Below are positions 1 through 10,834 of a stretch of DNA of 64,000 nucleotides, in pieces. The stretch lies in assembly GCA_027946365.1 (NCBI GenBank), contig JAPEUQ010000012.1, positions 1,240,001 through 1,304,000 on the forward strand. Reading direction: 5' to 3'. Positions within the stretch are counted from its first letter, which is position 1. Each line of letters opens with the position of its first letter. The stretch is from Kalmusia sp. IMI 367209 (lineage: Eukaryota; Ascomycota; Dothideomycetes; Pleosporales; Didymosphaeriaceae). A model generated the notes under the pieces. It saw nothing but the letters and a program-made list of their open reading frames with translations, was not told the DNA's origin and searched no databases. The translations under genes and the position numbers were made by a program.

Positions 1-231
1 GACTGTAGCTTTGAAATTTCATTTCCATGCTCTTTCCACCCTGAGATTGGATGAAATGATCAAGAAATATCGCAACCTCACTCATGAAGCCAAACAAGTG
101 GCCCGGTACCGACTTTGGACAGTTCCCGAGCTGTGATCGCTAGCTATGCAGGCGAAATCGGTTAAGCGATGTTGGCATGCTTAATGGCCCCAGCTCCGCG
201 GCTCGTCGTCTTGGCGGCCCCAACCATGAGT

Positions 232-903
232 TCAGAAAAACACTAAAGGATCGGCTTGCAGCTCGCTGAGGCCTGGCAGGCAATCGTGAACGACGGTGCA
301 AAATACATTATGGTTGGCCGGTTCTTCATCTTGATTGTCTGTGAGGGGTGTAAGACGGACCTTCCTCACTAGGCTCTTGGCTTCGGGACTCAGATGTCGT
401 ATGAAGTCCAAAACAGGCAGATAGTTGAAGGCGTAAAAATGGAAGAGATTTTCCGAGTACAATATAGACAGACATTCATGGTAGATGAGGCGATTTGTCC
501 TTAGGACGCCGAGCGTGAGCTTATCGGGATGGGGCCTGCATTTGCGATTCCATTTCTTGCTGAAATCGGATGAATCACAGTCGGTGTAGAGGGTAAACCG
601 CTTGGTTGAAGAGGGAAGCACGTAGCGGAAGATCTCGCGGCGAATCTCGGACGGTATGCGCAATAATGGTGGGTAGTTGTCCAAGGCGGTAATTGTCTCC
701 GGAATGGAAAGCTGCTTCACGACTGATTCCTTGGATCCTCCTATTCTGGACAGATAGATGTCGTTGGTTGCTGGTTTGGCCGGTATGGGTGTGAGCTGAG
801 GATACTGAGTTGTTTTCGGTGGTAGAATGAAAGTGTGCTCACCTTTTTTGAAAATGTCTTGGCTGGCATGCTGATGCGGGCCAGGTAAGTCAACCAAATT
901 CAA
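232..903 (-). CDS. F-box-like hypothetical protein
   Basis: A single-exon reading frame of 223 residues. Residues of about 78-96 read PPLLRIPSEIRREIFRYVLP, the short leucine/proline-rich helix that opens the F-box-like domain of many lineage-expanded fungal proteins. The part after it (about residues 97-200) has the usual pattern of those proteins, including an LRTNRLIYHE segment. No catalytic motif, signal peptide or membrane segment is visible. The first Met lies 61 nt before a GTGAGC donor-like site, but splicing there breaks the frame, so I keep it intronless. It is divergent from CCT7 with a 483-bp spacer. Substrate-adaptor function is only inferred from the F-box-like helix. Confidence 0.6.
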   Translation of the reverse strand: MNLVDLPGPHQHASQDIFKKGEHTFILPPKTTQYPQLTPIPAKPATNDIYLSRIGGSKESVVKQLSIPETITALDNYPPLLRIPSEIRREIFRYVLPSSTKRFTLYTDCDSSDFSKKWNRKCRPHPDKLTLGVLRTNRLIYHECLSILYSENLFHFYAFNYLPVLDFIRHLSPEAKSLVRKVRLTPLTDNQDEEPANHNVFCTVVHDCLPGLSELQADPLVFF

Positions 904-1386
904 GAGGCGAAGTCCAAGCTACAACAAGATATGACAATAACGGAGGACGGGAAGATGAGACGAGACGCCAGAGATGCAGGAGCGCTAGAGGTGGTCACGA
1001 GACAGATTACGGGGCACGTTTGCGATATCTCCAGGCAGAGCTTGAGAGTAGCTCAAAGGTAGAAGTGAATATGCGCAGGAGCATCAAGGACAGTGGGGAT
1101 GTAGAAGGTAGACAAAGGATCACAGGCGGGCGGGCGGGTGGCACATCATGTATGGAAGGGCGGTGGAAGGTTGTAAGGCGCGGCCCATGCTGCCCCTGCC
1201 GCATCGGGTCGGAGAAACAACTCCCCGGCGCGGCGCCATTTTTCATGAACGCGTCTGGTGCCTGCGGGGAAGAAAACATACCGCCCGCGACCACTCCGCT
1301 GCCGTTTTCAAGCTCGCAATTTTGCTCGGCTTCTAGTAGCGTACCTACAGTCAGTAACTGCGTCTAGTATTTCGCTGCAATCCACG
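904..1386. promoter_or_regulatory. divergent spacer, F-box-like gene / CCT7
   Basis: 483 bp between two divergent start codons, so it should hold both promoters. Overlapping short reading frames on both strands here show no family pattern. I see no clear TATA box. Confidence 0.4.
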
Positions 1387-3173
1387 ATGTCGTTTGGCGG
1401 GCAGACGCCCACGATTGTGGTGCTTAGGGAAGGTAGGTACCGAAGCTCCGTCAACTGCAGAATCTCAAGCTAATCTACTTGCCAGGCACCGACCAATCTC
1501 AGGGACGAGGACAGGTAGTGTCCAACATCAACGCATGTCTCGCAGTACAGTCGACGATAAAGGGCACGCTTGGCCCGTACGGCGGCGACCTGCTGATGGT
1601 CGATGAGAACGGCCGGCAGACCATCACCAATGATGGCGCGACTGTGATGAAGCTCCTCGACATTGTGCACCCGGCTGCCCGCATTCTTACCGACATCGCG
1701 CGCTCGCAGGACGCCGAGGTAGGCGACGGCACCACGTCCGTCGTTGTACTGGCGGGCGAGATTTTGAAGGAAATTAAGGACTTCGTGGAACAGGGAGTGA
1801 GCAGTCAGACCATCGTGAAGGGCCTGCGGAGATCTTCCAATATTGCTGTCAATAAAATCATGGAGATTGCAGTGGACACCGCCGAGGGCAACCAACGGGA
1901 CACTCTGCAGAAGCTCGCTGCCACAGCTATGAGCAGCAAGTTGATACATCGGAACTCGAACTTCTTCACGAAAATGGTCGTGGATGCCGTCCTGTCTCTC
2001 GACCAAGACGATCTAAACGAGCGGCTGATTGGCATCAAGAAGATTACGGGTGGTGCTTTGCAGGATTCGCTGTTCGTCAACGGCGTTGCATTCAAGAAGA
2101 CCTTCTCGTACGCTGGTTTTGAGCAACAGCCAAAGGCTTTTACAAATCCCAAGATCGTGTGTCTGAACGTCGAACTAGAACTCAAGAGTGAGAAGGACAA
2201 CGCAGAGGTTCGCGTAGAGCAGGTGTCGGAATACCAGGCTATCGTGGATGCCGAATGGCAAATTATTTTCAACAAGATGGAAGCACTGTACAAAACGGGG
2301 GCAAAGGTGGTTCTCAGCAAGCTGCCCATTGGAGATCTGGCAACGCAATACTTCGCCGACCGAGACGTTTTCTGTGCTGGACGTGTAGCATCAGACGACT
2401 TGGATCGCGTGTGTCGGGCCACGGGCGCAAGCATCCAATCAACGTGCTCCGACATCCAGCCCAAGCATCTCGGTACTTGCGAGAAATTTGAGGAGCGGCA
2501 AATTGGAGGAGAGCGGTTCAACTTTTTTGAGGGTTGTCCTGAAGCGAAGACCTGCACGCTTGTCCTTCGAGGTGGTGCTGAGCAGTTCATCGCTGAAGTT
2601 GAGCGAAGTCTGCACGATGCAATCATGATTGTCAAGCGCGCGATTCAGAACAAGAATATCGTAGCAGGAGGTGGAGCATGTGAGATGGAAGTTTCTGCCT
2701 ACCTACATGCATTCGCCGACAGGGATGTGCGGAACAAGCAGCAACCTATTATCAAGGCATTTGCTAAAGCATTGGAGGTGATACCGAGGCAATTGTGTGA
2801 CAACGCGGGCATCGATGCGACAGACATTCTGAATCGCTTGCGAGTGGAGCACAAGAAGGGCAATATCTGGGCGGGTGTGGACTTTGTGAACGAGGGCATT
2901 GCGAACAATATGGAAAGGTTCGTCTGGGAACCTAGCTTGGTCAAGATCAATGCTTTACAGGCTGCGACCGAAGCAGCGTGTCTCATTTTGAGCGTTGACG
3001 AGACGATCAGTAAGGCTCCGGAATATCACATAGTACAACATGGACTGGCTAACACAGAAACAGGGAACCAGGAGTCCCAGCAGCCACAAGCACCGAACAA
3101 GCCCTTGCCCCCGGGTGCCGCGCAACGCGCGTTAGGTATGCGAGGTCGTGGGAGAGGTATGCCTAGGAGGTAA
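1387..3173 (+). CDS. CCT7: T-complex protein 1 subunit eta (CCT7)
   Basis: A subunit of the cytosolic CCT/TRiC chaperonin, which folds actin, tubulin and other proteins with ATP. Two exons, 1387-1432 and 1486-3173, give 577 residues; the 53-bp intron (GTAGGT...CCAG) is set by restoring the conserved N-terminus, [16 protein letters not shown] followed by TDQSQGRGQ. Group II chaperonin signatures are present: NDGAT at about 64-68 and the nucleotide-binding GDGTT at about 95-99, then a full equatorial-intermediate-apical length typical of the family. The C-terminus is Gly/Arg/Met rich ([10 protein letters not shown]), as in other eta subunits. Convergent with the F-box gene that follows, 152 bp apart. 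Confidence 0.96.
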
Positions 3174-3325
3174 AGGACGGGTTTGCAGAGCGGTGCATAT
3201 GGATACCACAAACGTAGCTACGCGGTAACGAACGATCGCAGGTTACGATAATGAAAAGTGTGAATCACCCAGGTGCTATTGGACAAATATGTGCATCGGG
3301 TCCGAGCTATACTGTCGCCCAACTC

Positions 3326-4946
3326 TCAAGCTTTCATCCCACTCTCTTCCCAACCCATGCCATAACTCTTCACTCTACTCCAGTAGAACGGCCTATCGTT
3401 CTTCAGTCCAAATTCCCCCCAGTCATCTGTTAACCGATTGTAACTCCAATACCCCTGCCATGTCAGCTTATTATTTCTGGCCGCCCGTCCCGCACTTCCC
3501 ACCCCTAGGATCATCTTGTACATATACTTTGGCGTCGCTCCTGCAGTTTCAATCTCCAGTGTACCCTCTTTCTCGCCATCCCCTATGCCAGGAAGCTCTG
3601 GTCCCGTCAACCTCCAGCGTCCAAGTAGCGCATCCTTTATAGGTGCGGAGGGTAGAGCGCCGTGGTTCTTGTGCATGTGCTCGGTGTAGAGGTAAGGTAC
3701 AACATCAGCGGGCTCAGAGGTGGTGAGGAGGGAAATGCATGTTCCGTCACGCAGGAAGCGGAGGTAGCGGTAGTAGGTTACGATATGGATGGGGGAATTC
3801 CAGGTCACACTAGTGGGAGAGGAGGCTCCGGGGCGCGTGTAGTTCACGGTGCAGATATAGCAGCCGTTGAAGCGGACGCGAGGTCGACGGCGGAAGAGGG
3901 TGCGGTAGGTAGGGTAGGTTGAGGGAACGAGGAGGGCCGTGAGGGTTTGCGGTGAGGGTGTAGTTGCGTACCCCTCAATCTCAACTTCTGAGTCGGGACC
4001 AAGGAGGTATCCGCCATCGCCATCATCGCCTAGGGGCTTGCCATCGACCCGACATGCCCAGACGTAGTGCATGGCTGCGAAGCCATACTCGTGGCCGAGG
4101 GTGATGCGTTTCCAGACTCGCTCTTCGGTGGTTACAAGATAGGCGAGGCGCTTGCAGACCTGGGCTAGACGGACGAAGGCGGCTATATCCTGGATGGCGA
4201 CATCTTCGAGGATTTGCACGAGGATCTCCTCTGGGACGGTGGCGATGGGGCATGGCGGTGGAGGTGAAAAGTCAGTTGGTGGTTCTTCACCTAGGATAGA
4301 GAGGTTGGAGAAGTCGTTGATCATGGATTGGAGGGTAAGCGGGAGGCCATCTAGGGAGTGATGGGCGGTATTGGGCACTGTTACGGGAGCATTGGAGGGG
4401 TTGGAATCCTGAGCTTTGGGCTGGGGGGCTCTCGATTTGAAGTAGGACGGGGGGAAGTGTTTTGCTTTGTATTTCTCGTGGACTCTTTCGTCGAGCTGGT
4501 GACATGAGTACAGTAAATCCAAGAGTAGTCATCTGGATGTGCCATCGTACCTTGAACGCCTTTCGGTATAGGTTCAGGCTATCGCCCAGACTGCCTTGAC
4601 TCTCCTTCTCTACTGCTTTCTCGTAGTGCTCCAAGGCGGACTCTGGCTCTATGCTTGGAGAGGCAGCAGAGGCGCTGGTTTCATCCAAACGCCGTCCATG
4701 CCTCTTCTCGCCCAGGTCGTGGTACACGTGAGGCGTTGCCTCGTCCAGCTCTTCGCTCTGGTGGCGCGCATGAGACGACACTTCGGGTACATTGTCCTTT
4801 GGCAACTTGGTCGAATACGACGACGACGACGCTTGTGTTGTCCTGGCGGGTGCTGCGGCTACTGGCTGCTTGCCCTTTGCTCGTGCAGTGACCTCTTCCC
4901 TCCATTTCTGGCGGAAGTGCTCAAGCTCGGCTTCGGTAGAGTCCAT
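3326..4946 (-). CDS. FBXO9/Pof7-type F-box protein
   Basis: Predicted substrate adaptor of an SCF ubiquitin ligase. Two exons on the minus strand, 4551-4946 and 3326-4495 (55-bp intron, GTACGA...CCAG, phase 0), give 521 residues. The N-terminus ELEHFRQKWREEV and the TPR-like helix pair at about 102-140 (ALEHYEKAVEKES, LNLYRKAFK, then LDERVHEKYK across the splice) match the FBXO9 layout. The F-box lies at about 219-263 (VPEEILVQILEDV...ERVWKRI). The C-terminal half carries the family's conserved strand-rich region with WRLTG and YWSYNR. The reading frame extends 44 residues upstream of the chosen Met; I start at 4946 because the family similarity begins there. Shares a 461-bp divergent spacer with the mitochondrial carrier. 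Confidence 0.9.
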
Positions 4947-5407
4947 GGCGGTGGTAGCGTGGTACGCGCAGCTCGTGGCGGGTATCGGCGGCTGAGTGCC
5001 GATGTCGGCTTCTGGTGCACGGGAAAGCTGTGGGATCGGTTTGTATTGACGGGCGTGGGCCTCGCAAAGAGCACACATTCACGAGAACGGATCGACGATC
5101 AACTACGGCCTGTCACACTCACGGGTGCATGGTGTCTGGAGGGACGGGTGAGCGAGTGTACGAGTCACCGGCAATGACATAGCGTGCGCAACGCCACCAT
5201 CTGATAACGACTCTTGCCCGTCTCGGTCCTCCGAAAATGCGCTAAGAAAGTTTGGCCAGACCCGTGGAGCTTTCTTCCGTCGCATCGTCATAACTAGCGG
5301 TGCATCCTCCCTGTCCCTTGCGCCCTTCGAACATGCGCACGCCCTCTTTTTCGCGCCTTTGGGATTTCTCCGACACGCCTCGCACCGACTCGAGGTAGAC
5401 GTCTACC
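4947..5407. promoter_or_regulatory. divergent spacer, F-box gene / carrier gene
   Basis: 461 bp between divergent start codons, expected to hold both promoters and 5' UTRs. No coding signal or recognisable binding site was seen. Confidence 0.4.
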
Positions 5408-6731
5408 ATGGCCGCCAAAGCCGAGGATGCGCCAGACGCGGACGGGGTGACAGTGGTGCAGAAGATGCTGTCCGCGACCACAGGCAGCGTCCTGACGTCG
5501 CTGCTAGGCAAGTGTTCCCTCCCTTACAAAACAGCCTGTAGCTAATTCTGTAGTCACGCCCCTCGATGTCGTTCGCGTCCGCCTTCAATCGCAAGCACAC
5601 ATACCGACCGCATCGCCACGAAGCCAGTCTGCCCTCACCTCGGCGCCACTCACGCAATTTCGCGACATACACCCCACTGTAGGGATCACGACGTGCTGCA
5701 GAGAAGTCTTCTGGGCTACCAACCACACGCCACTCTGTGTTACGGGCCCCACAGTGGCTCCAATAAATCCTGCTGATGCCTTCTGCGCCGTCGAGGAGGT
5801 TGAACGGAGAACGATCAACAGCACTTGGGATGGTCTGCGCAAAATCGCCCAGAACGAAGGAGCACGCACGCTCTGGAGAGGACTATCACCTACCCTGGTT
5901 ATGGCCGTTCCGGCAAACGTCATATACTTCGCTGGATATGACTGGATGCGGACTGCGCAGGCTTCGCCGTTCAAATCGTTAATATCGGATGCATACGTCC
6001 CGCTGGTTGCAGGAGCCACAGCCCGGGTTCTTTCTGCCATCGCCGTGAGCCCAATTGAGATGTTCAGGACCAGAATGCAAGCAGCCAACCATACAGCCAC
6101 AGCCGCTGGCCACTTCCGCGAAACCATGGACGGATTACGGGAAATGGTGGCGGAGAAAGGGATCCGCAGCTTATGGAGAGGGCTGACATTGACCTTGTGG
6201 CGAGATGTTCCGTTCTCCGCTATATATTGGTGGGGGTATGAATATGGACGCAATAAGATCGCCGATGTGCGTGGACGATCACGGGCTAGCCGTGAAGGCA
6301 CAGAGTTCCGCATGGGTCGGGGTGAGGAAAGGATCAGAAGAAGGAGTCGGTCACGCAGCCGGGAGAATCACACCGAGACCTTGGTGGATAGTTTCATCGC
6401 AGGAGCTGGCTCAGGGGCAGTGGCTGCCTTTGTCACCACACCATTTGATGTCGGAAAGACGAGACAACAAGTCTTACATCATTCTGGAGACACGATCAAA
6501 GACCAGGTGAGTTCGGCCACTAAGATGATACGACCAGAAGACAGATCCATGCCGCGATTCCTGTGGCACATTTTCCAGGAACAGGGAGCGCAGGGCTTGT
6601 TCAAAGGCTGGACCGCCCGATGTCTCAAAGTTGCACCCGCCTGTGCCATCATGATCAGTAGCTACGAGGTAGGAAAGAAGATGGCGACGAGTGTTAACGA
6701 ACGCCGCGGGCGACTACGGGACGGCATCTAG
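5408..6731 (+). CDS. MTM1: Mtm1/SLC25A39-type mitochondrial carrier
   Basis: Inner mitochondrial membrane carrier of the Mtm1/SLC25A39-40 group, linked in other species to manganese and iron handling, SOD2 activation and mitochondrial glutathione import. Two exons, 5408-5507 and 5554-6731, give 425 residues. All three repeats are present with carrier signatures PLDVVRVR, PIEMFRTRMQ and PFDVGKTRQQ. The loop after helix 1 carries CCREVFW and two further cysteines (LCVTG, AFCAV), as in this subgroup. The intron starts with GC, not GT (AG/GCAAGT...GTAG); no GT donor keeps the frame. A basic Arg/Ser-rich insert (residues of about 235-250) lies in a loop. The subgroup is well supported; the substrate is not shown by the sequence. 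Confidence 0.9.
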
Positions 6732-7278
6732 ATGCACACCCACATATATTCATGGCCCAAACGCCCAACATAACAGGTTACACGGCCTCACTTTGTACAC
6801 TTTGTAACAGTTCCATATTTTCTTTGTGGCTAGAGGGCGATTCTACTCACGTCTGCATGGGATGGCGTTTAAAGGGAAGAAAGCCAGATTTTGAATTTAC
6901 GTCTGTAATGATACCATTGCATAGTAGGTACACATGTATTATATCATAATCCGATTCGAAAAGCAATCAAAGACAGTCTACGACGATGATCAGTGTTTTG
7001 AGAATGTGAGTAGTCATGATAGGTGACAGGAACTAAAGTGAACACACTTGCAGCCTAAATGTCTACAGCTACAGTGCGATTGTATTATACATAAGAGTAA
7101 TGCACGACAACTCAATTTCAGCTCTCGCGCCACTTAAAATCAGCTCAAGTAGATTATGTAATCAACATGTGATCACGCGGCGCGATTGTAAACCCTCACA
7201 CATTTCCCTATCGACTACCTCTAGAACTTACGCGCTACCCCGCCTACGTAGTCTTTGTGCGCCACCTGAACCTACAAG
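6732..7278. other. tandem intergenic spacer
   Basis: 547 bp between two genes on the plus strand. It should hold the 3' UTR of the carrier gene and the promoter of the ELYS gene. It is more AT-rich than the flanks; no gene was recognised. Confidence 0.4.
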
Positions 7279-8325
7279 ATGTTCGACGTCGAGGATTACG
7301 AACAGATATTTCCTTTGGGGAGCTATTCAGAAGGTCTGCGATCGGACATTTCAGATAACCAGCACACGCTGGGTGGTCGCACTTTCTTCGAGCGGCTTCT
7401 AGAGCTTCTGAATATCAAATGTGAGTCGCGTGAGCGCACACTACGCGCCGCCAATTAATTGACATGTACAGGGCGTAAGATGTATCCCCCGAAAGGCGAC
7501 GACGGACTGCGAGAGTTGCATAAGCGCATTCGCGAGGCGCCCATTACGCTGCACTACAAGCACTGCCTGATCTTCTACCTCCTCCGCGACCTCTCGCCTC
7601 ACTACAAAACAAGTCCTGATTGGGCCACCCAATTTGCGACCAATGTACACCTGGAAACGCGCTTCTGGACTTTCATAGAGGGTATATGGGAGCTGGATCA
7701 TCTGCAGTTCGATAATGCGGTGGGCCATTTGACTCACCCGTCCATCATACCGACGTTTCCCGACGAGATCTTGCTCACGCTTCTGAATCGCAAACATCAT
7801 CAGTTAAGCAGTATGACTGAGACGGATATCCTCCCGCTGGCGTACTACAACTGCGTCAAACCGCCACTTGCGAACGATTCGGTCAGGCTTCCTTTTGCGA
7901 GGTACCTTGCTGCGAGGAATATCACCGAGGCCTTTTACTGGATTCGCGCACGGCCGGAGCACGAGAGCAGGCAGCTGCTGGAGGTGCTCGTGGAGCAGAC
8001 GCTGGCTCGGCAGCAATGGGGCACCGAGAGTACGGAGAAGATATACCCAACAGATGAGAAGGCAGCAGAGCTGGTCGGTTTACCGTTCAACGAAGAGGAG
8101 GAAGAGTGGGTGGAAAAGTTCTTGACGGAGGGGAAGGGAAGGACGTTGAAGGGCGCAGAGGATACAGTGCTGCTGAGGAAGATCGCTACAGGCAGGCTGC
8201 ATAGTTTTGCGACTAGGAAGAGCAAGTCGGGTCGGAAACACAACGGCGTAAATTGGGACACTCTGAGAGACGGCGTCAAGAGGGGCCTAGGTCCGAGGGA
8301 GAGTGAGGAGGGCTTCGTAATTTGA
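7279..8325 (+). CDS. ELYS-domain nuclear pore assembly protein
   Basis: Two exons, 7279-7420 and 7472-8325 (51-bp intron GTGAGT...ACAG, phase 1), give 331 residues. The short N-terminus MFDVEDYEQIF leads into an all-helical ELYS-like domain: WRKMYPPK, then LHYKHCLIFYLLRDL, the WTFIEGIWELDHLQFDNAVGH segment, and the ARNITEAFYWIRAR helix. Fungal members of this family consist of little more than this domain and associate with the Nup107-160 arm of the pore. The C-terminus (about residues 240-331) is charged and basic, with KSKSGRKHNGVNW, possibly for nuclear or chromatin contact. Function is inferred from the domain family. Confidence 0.82.
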
Positions 8326-8512
8326 ACCCACTTGATGGTGAACGAGTTCTGACTTTGACCCGGACGCTAAAGGGATGTGCTTGTATTGCGTAGCAAACTT
8401 GGATTCCGATTCCACACTGAATTTTATGCACAACCTTTGCCCAGACGCCTGTTTCCAGGTAGCAGTCCAAAACTTACCTTCATCCGATTCCAAGACAATA
8501 GTCCGATTACTT

Positions 8513-9026
8513 TTAGACGAATATCGCATCCTGCGACAGATCAGTCCAAGATTCGTCTCCAAAGTCTGCTCTCGGAACCGTAATCCAGAAGTACATCCTG
8601 TCGATCCCCCCTCTAGAATAACCGAACGAATCCCATAGGTAAAACTCTCAACGTAAACAAAGACACTCACACGGTCCCCGAACCCTTGTTCATTCCGCCT
8701 TCATCATCCCCGCTCTCCCTCTGCCTCTTCCCGCTCTCATTTGCAGGCATCTCACTCTCAACTTTGACCTCAGTGTTAAACTCTTCAGCGGTACCAAGCC
8801 TCTTTTCTGCATGATGATATTGACCGACCACCCCTTCCCGTTCTGTCCCTTATGCTCACCGTCGAGGACTTCCTTCCTAAGGTCACTAATATGCCCCAAT
8901 TAGCAGATCGAAATCCTATTCCATGTAATTAATCTTTCACAACATTTTTCGAAGGTAGGAATACGCAAACAAATGCAGAGGCAGGATCGAGGGTGCACAT
9001 ACTATCCTTTCCAATCTCTACCTCAT
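8513..9026 (-). CDS. putative small spliced gene, unknown
   Basis: A four-exon model on the minus strand: 9022-9026 (ATGAG only), 8860-8885, 8671-8806 and 8513-8612, giving 88 residues. Donors are GTAGAG, GTGAGC and GTGAGT. Acceptors are TTAG, GCAG and CTAG, and intron 1 has a GCTAAT branch-like site 15 nt before its acceptor. Intron lengths are 136, 53 and 58 bp. The protein starts MSDLRKEVLDEKRLGTAEEF, has an acidic/basic middle (ESGKRQRESGDDEGG), and ends in YFWITVPRADFGDES and DAIFV. An alternative last acceptor at 8597 stays in frame (83 residues). If the last intron is not removed the protein stops at 8669. I recognise no family. It converges with the ELYS gene. Confidence 0.42.
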
Positions 9027-9747
9027 CCTAAGCTCCGGTAACGCACTTCACTCCTTCGCAGATGGTCTCGCCCTCGAGTCCTCCTGACTTACATTTACTC
9101 GGCATGGCGATCATATTTTGGGTATATTCGGCTGAGAGACTACTGGAAAAACTCAAATTAGTGAAGTGCGACAGGCTGGTACGAGAGCCACTATGCTAGG
9201 TTGGGAGTAAGTCGGAATGAGGAGTGATTTCGTGTAAGATGTCCTCACCTTGATGGCAGAGCTGCTGAGGGAGTATAGGGTTTGAGGGGACATAGCTTGG
9301 ATGAAGCCTCCGAACTGCATTGAGATCATAAGTCATCTTTGGAGAAACAATGCAGTAGAGGTCGGTCCAAAGTGCTCTTATCCCACAAAGGCAAGCAAAA
9401 GGTGAAGAAGAATTGCAGTGAAGGGAGGGGTCTGGGAAATGACATGACGACTAGCAAAGAATGGCCCAGGTCAGGCGAATGAAGCCCTTTCATTACGTGC
9501 GCATGTGCGGCTCTCCGGGTCCATGAACACATGCAACTGGTATAAAAAGCTATGTAGCACTCGCTTATTGGTTTTCAAGTCGGCATGCGCGCACGGAAAA
9601 TCAAGCGAGTTGGCCTATTTACAGTGTGTTCGAAGACAAATGGAATTGAAGGTGTCTCAATTGCCTCCGCTCTATTGCTTACTGATACAATCGGTTACAA
9701 TGGTTCCAAAGGAAGCTCTTCGTTTTCCTCGCTCCATACAGGACATT
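9027..9747. other. intergenic spacer
   Basis: 721 bp between the putative small gene and the stop codon of MIC26. It would hold the promoter of the first and the 3' UTR of the second. No coding pattern was recognised on either strand. Confidence 0.35.
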
Positions 9748-10596
9748 TTACCTCCCTTTCTTGACCCACTCTTCCATACTCGACCGCGTCTCGGCAACCT
9801 TGTCCTGGAGCATACCAACAGACATTGCTGAATGGGCTTTCCCAGTCTCCCAGAAGCGGGTCACACGCTCCTTCGTCTTAAGGTGTGCATCAGCCAAGAC
9901 GGGATATTTTTCCTCGTACTTCCATGCTAGGTTGCCGACATTCTTCATGGTAAGGGGAAGCACGGTGTAGGCAGCTCCGATACCAATAGCAGCCGGGACA
10001 GTGGCCCGTAGTAGGATGTTGCGGTTCCGGGTTACAATGCTGCCAGCCATGCTTGCAACCAAGACGTAGAGGGCACCGGGAAAGACTCTTTCGCCGGACT
10101 CTTTTGGTGGGGCCAAGGAGCGAATGGTAGAGGTGAAGGAGTGTTCCAAGCGAAGTGTTTCGGTCAAGGCATTATTGACGCCGTCTTCGGCACGGGTGGC
10201 TTGTCGGTATAGAGCAAGGCGCGCGTAGCCTATTTGTACAGCTAGACGATCGGTTGGCGTGGGACGGTAAGGTGCGTTGGACGGTGGTGTAGAGGGGGCC
10301 GCGGGTTGTGTAGGTGCCGGAGCGGTTGTTTCTAGCGGCGCATCGTCGTAAATGGGTTTGCGGTTCAACTGTTCATGTGTGAGACGGGGGATTGCAAGCA
10401 TCAAGGAGATATGGGGATGCATACCGCCGCGTCTGTGAAGGGTTCCTCGGCGTCGAGCGTGCGCGGAGAAGAAAGTACCATAGCAGCGCTCGCTACGGCG
10501 GCCACGACGGGCGCAAGGGTACGCTGCAGAGAGTCAGCGGGCAGACAGATGGGCGAGTGGGAAGCGTACCTGCCGCAGCAGCGGTCTGGAAGCCAT
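9748..10596 (-). CDS. MIC26: MICOS subunit MIC26/MIC27 (ApoO family)
   Basis: Apolipoprotein-O-family subunit of the MICOS complex, which shapes crista junctions in the inner mitochondrial membrane. Three exons on the minus strand, 10570-10596, 10425-10523 and 9748-10368, give 248 residues; both introns are phase 0 with GTACGC and GTATGC donors. Exon 2 encodes a hydrophobic segment (LAPVVAAVASAAMVL). The exon 3 junction restores LNRKPIYDD, a conserved start of the domain. Two more hydrophobic stretches (ALYVLVASMAGSIV and ATVPAAIGIGAAYTVLPL) are the membrane part, followed by an amphipathic C-terminus. A proline-rich linker lies at about residues 50-75. Head-to-head with OCT1, 238 bp apart. 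Confidence 0.88.
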
Positions 10597-10834
10597 GAGA
10601 TGTGTGGGGTGTGCGAAGAAAGGCGCAATGGATGGCCGTCGTGATGCAGTGTGCAATCGCGCGGGTGGTGGTGAGGTCCGATCTAAATCGCAGAGGGAAG
10701 CTGCGCGGCCCGTGCCTGCCCTGCGCGACATGGGTATTCGATGCGAGCCTTTCTCCATGTGACGACAGCGGCTCCAGCGCTACATTCCTGTCTCCATCCC
10801 TCCCCCTCTCCCTTCTTGCCGACCCCCTTCCGTC

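Noticed and set aside
232..903. Intron 796-842 in the F-box-like gene
   Set aside because: Donor GTGAGC and a CTCAG acceptor exist, but removal of 47 bp breaks the frame into the conserved part.
1007..1294. Open frames on both strands upstream of CCT7
   Set aside because: They overlap each other, lie in the divergent promoter region and have no protein-family pattern.
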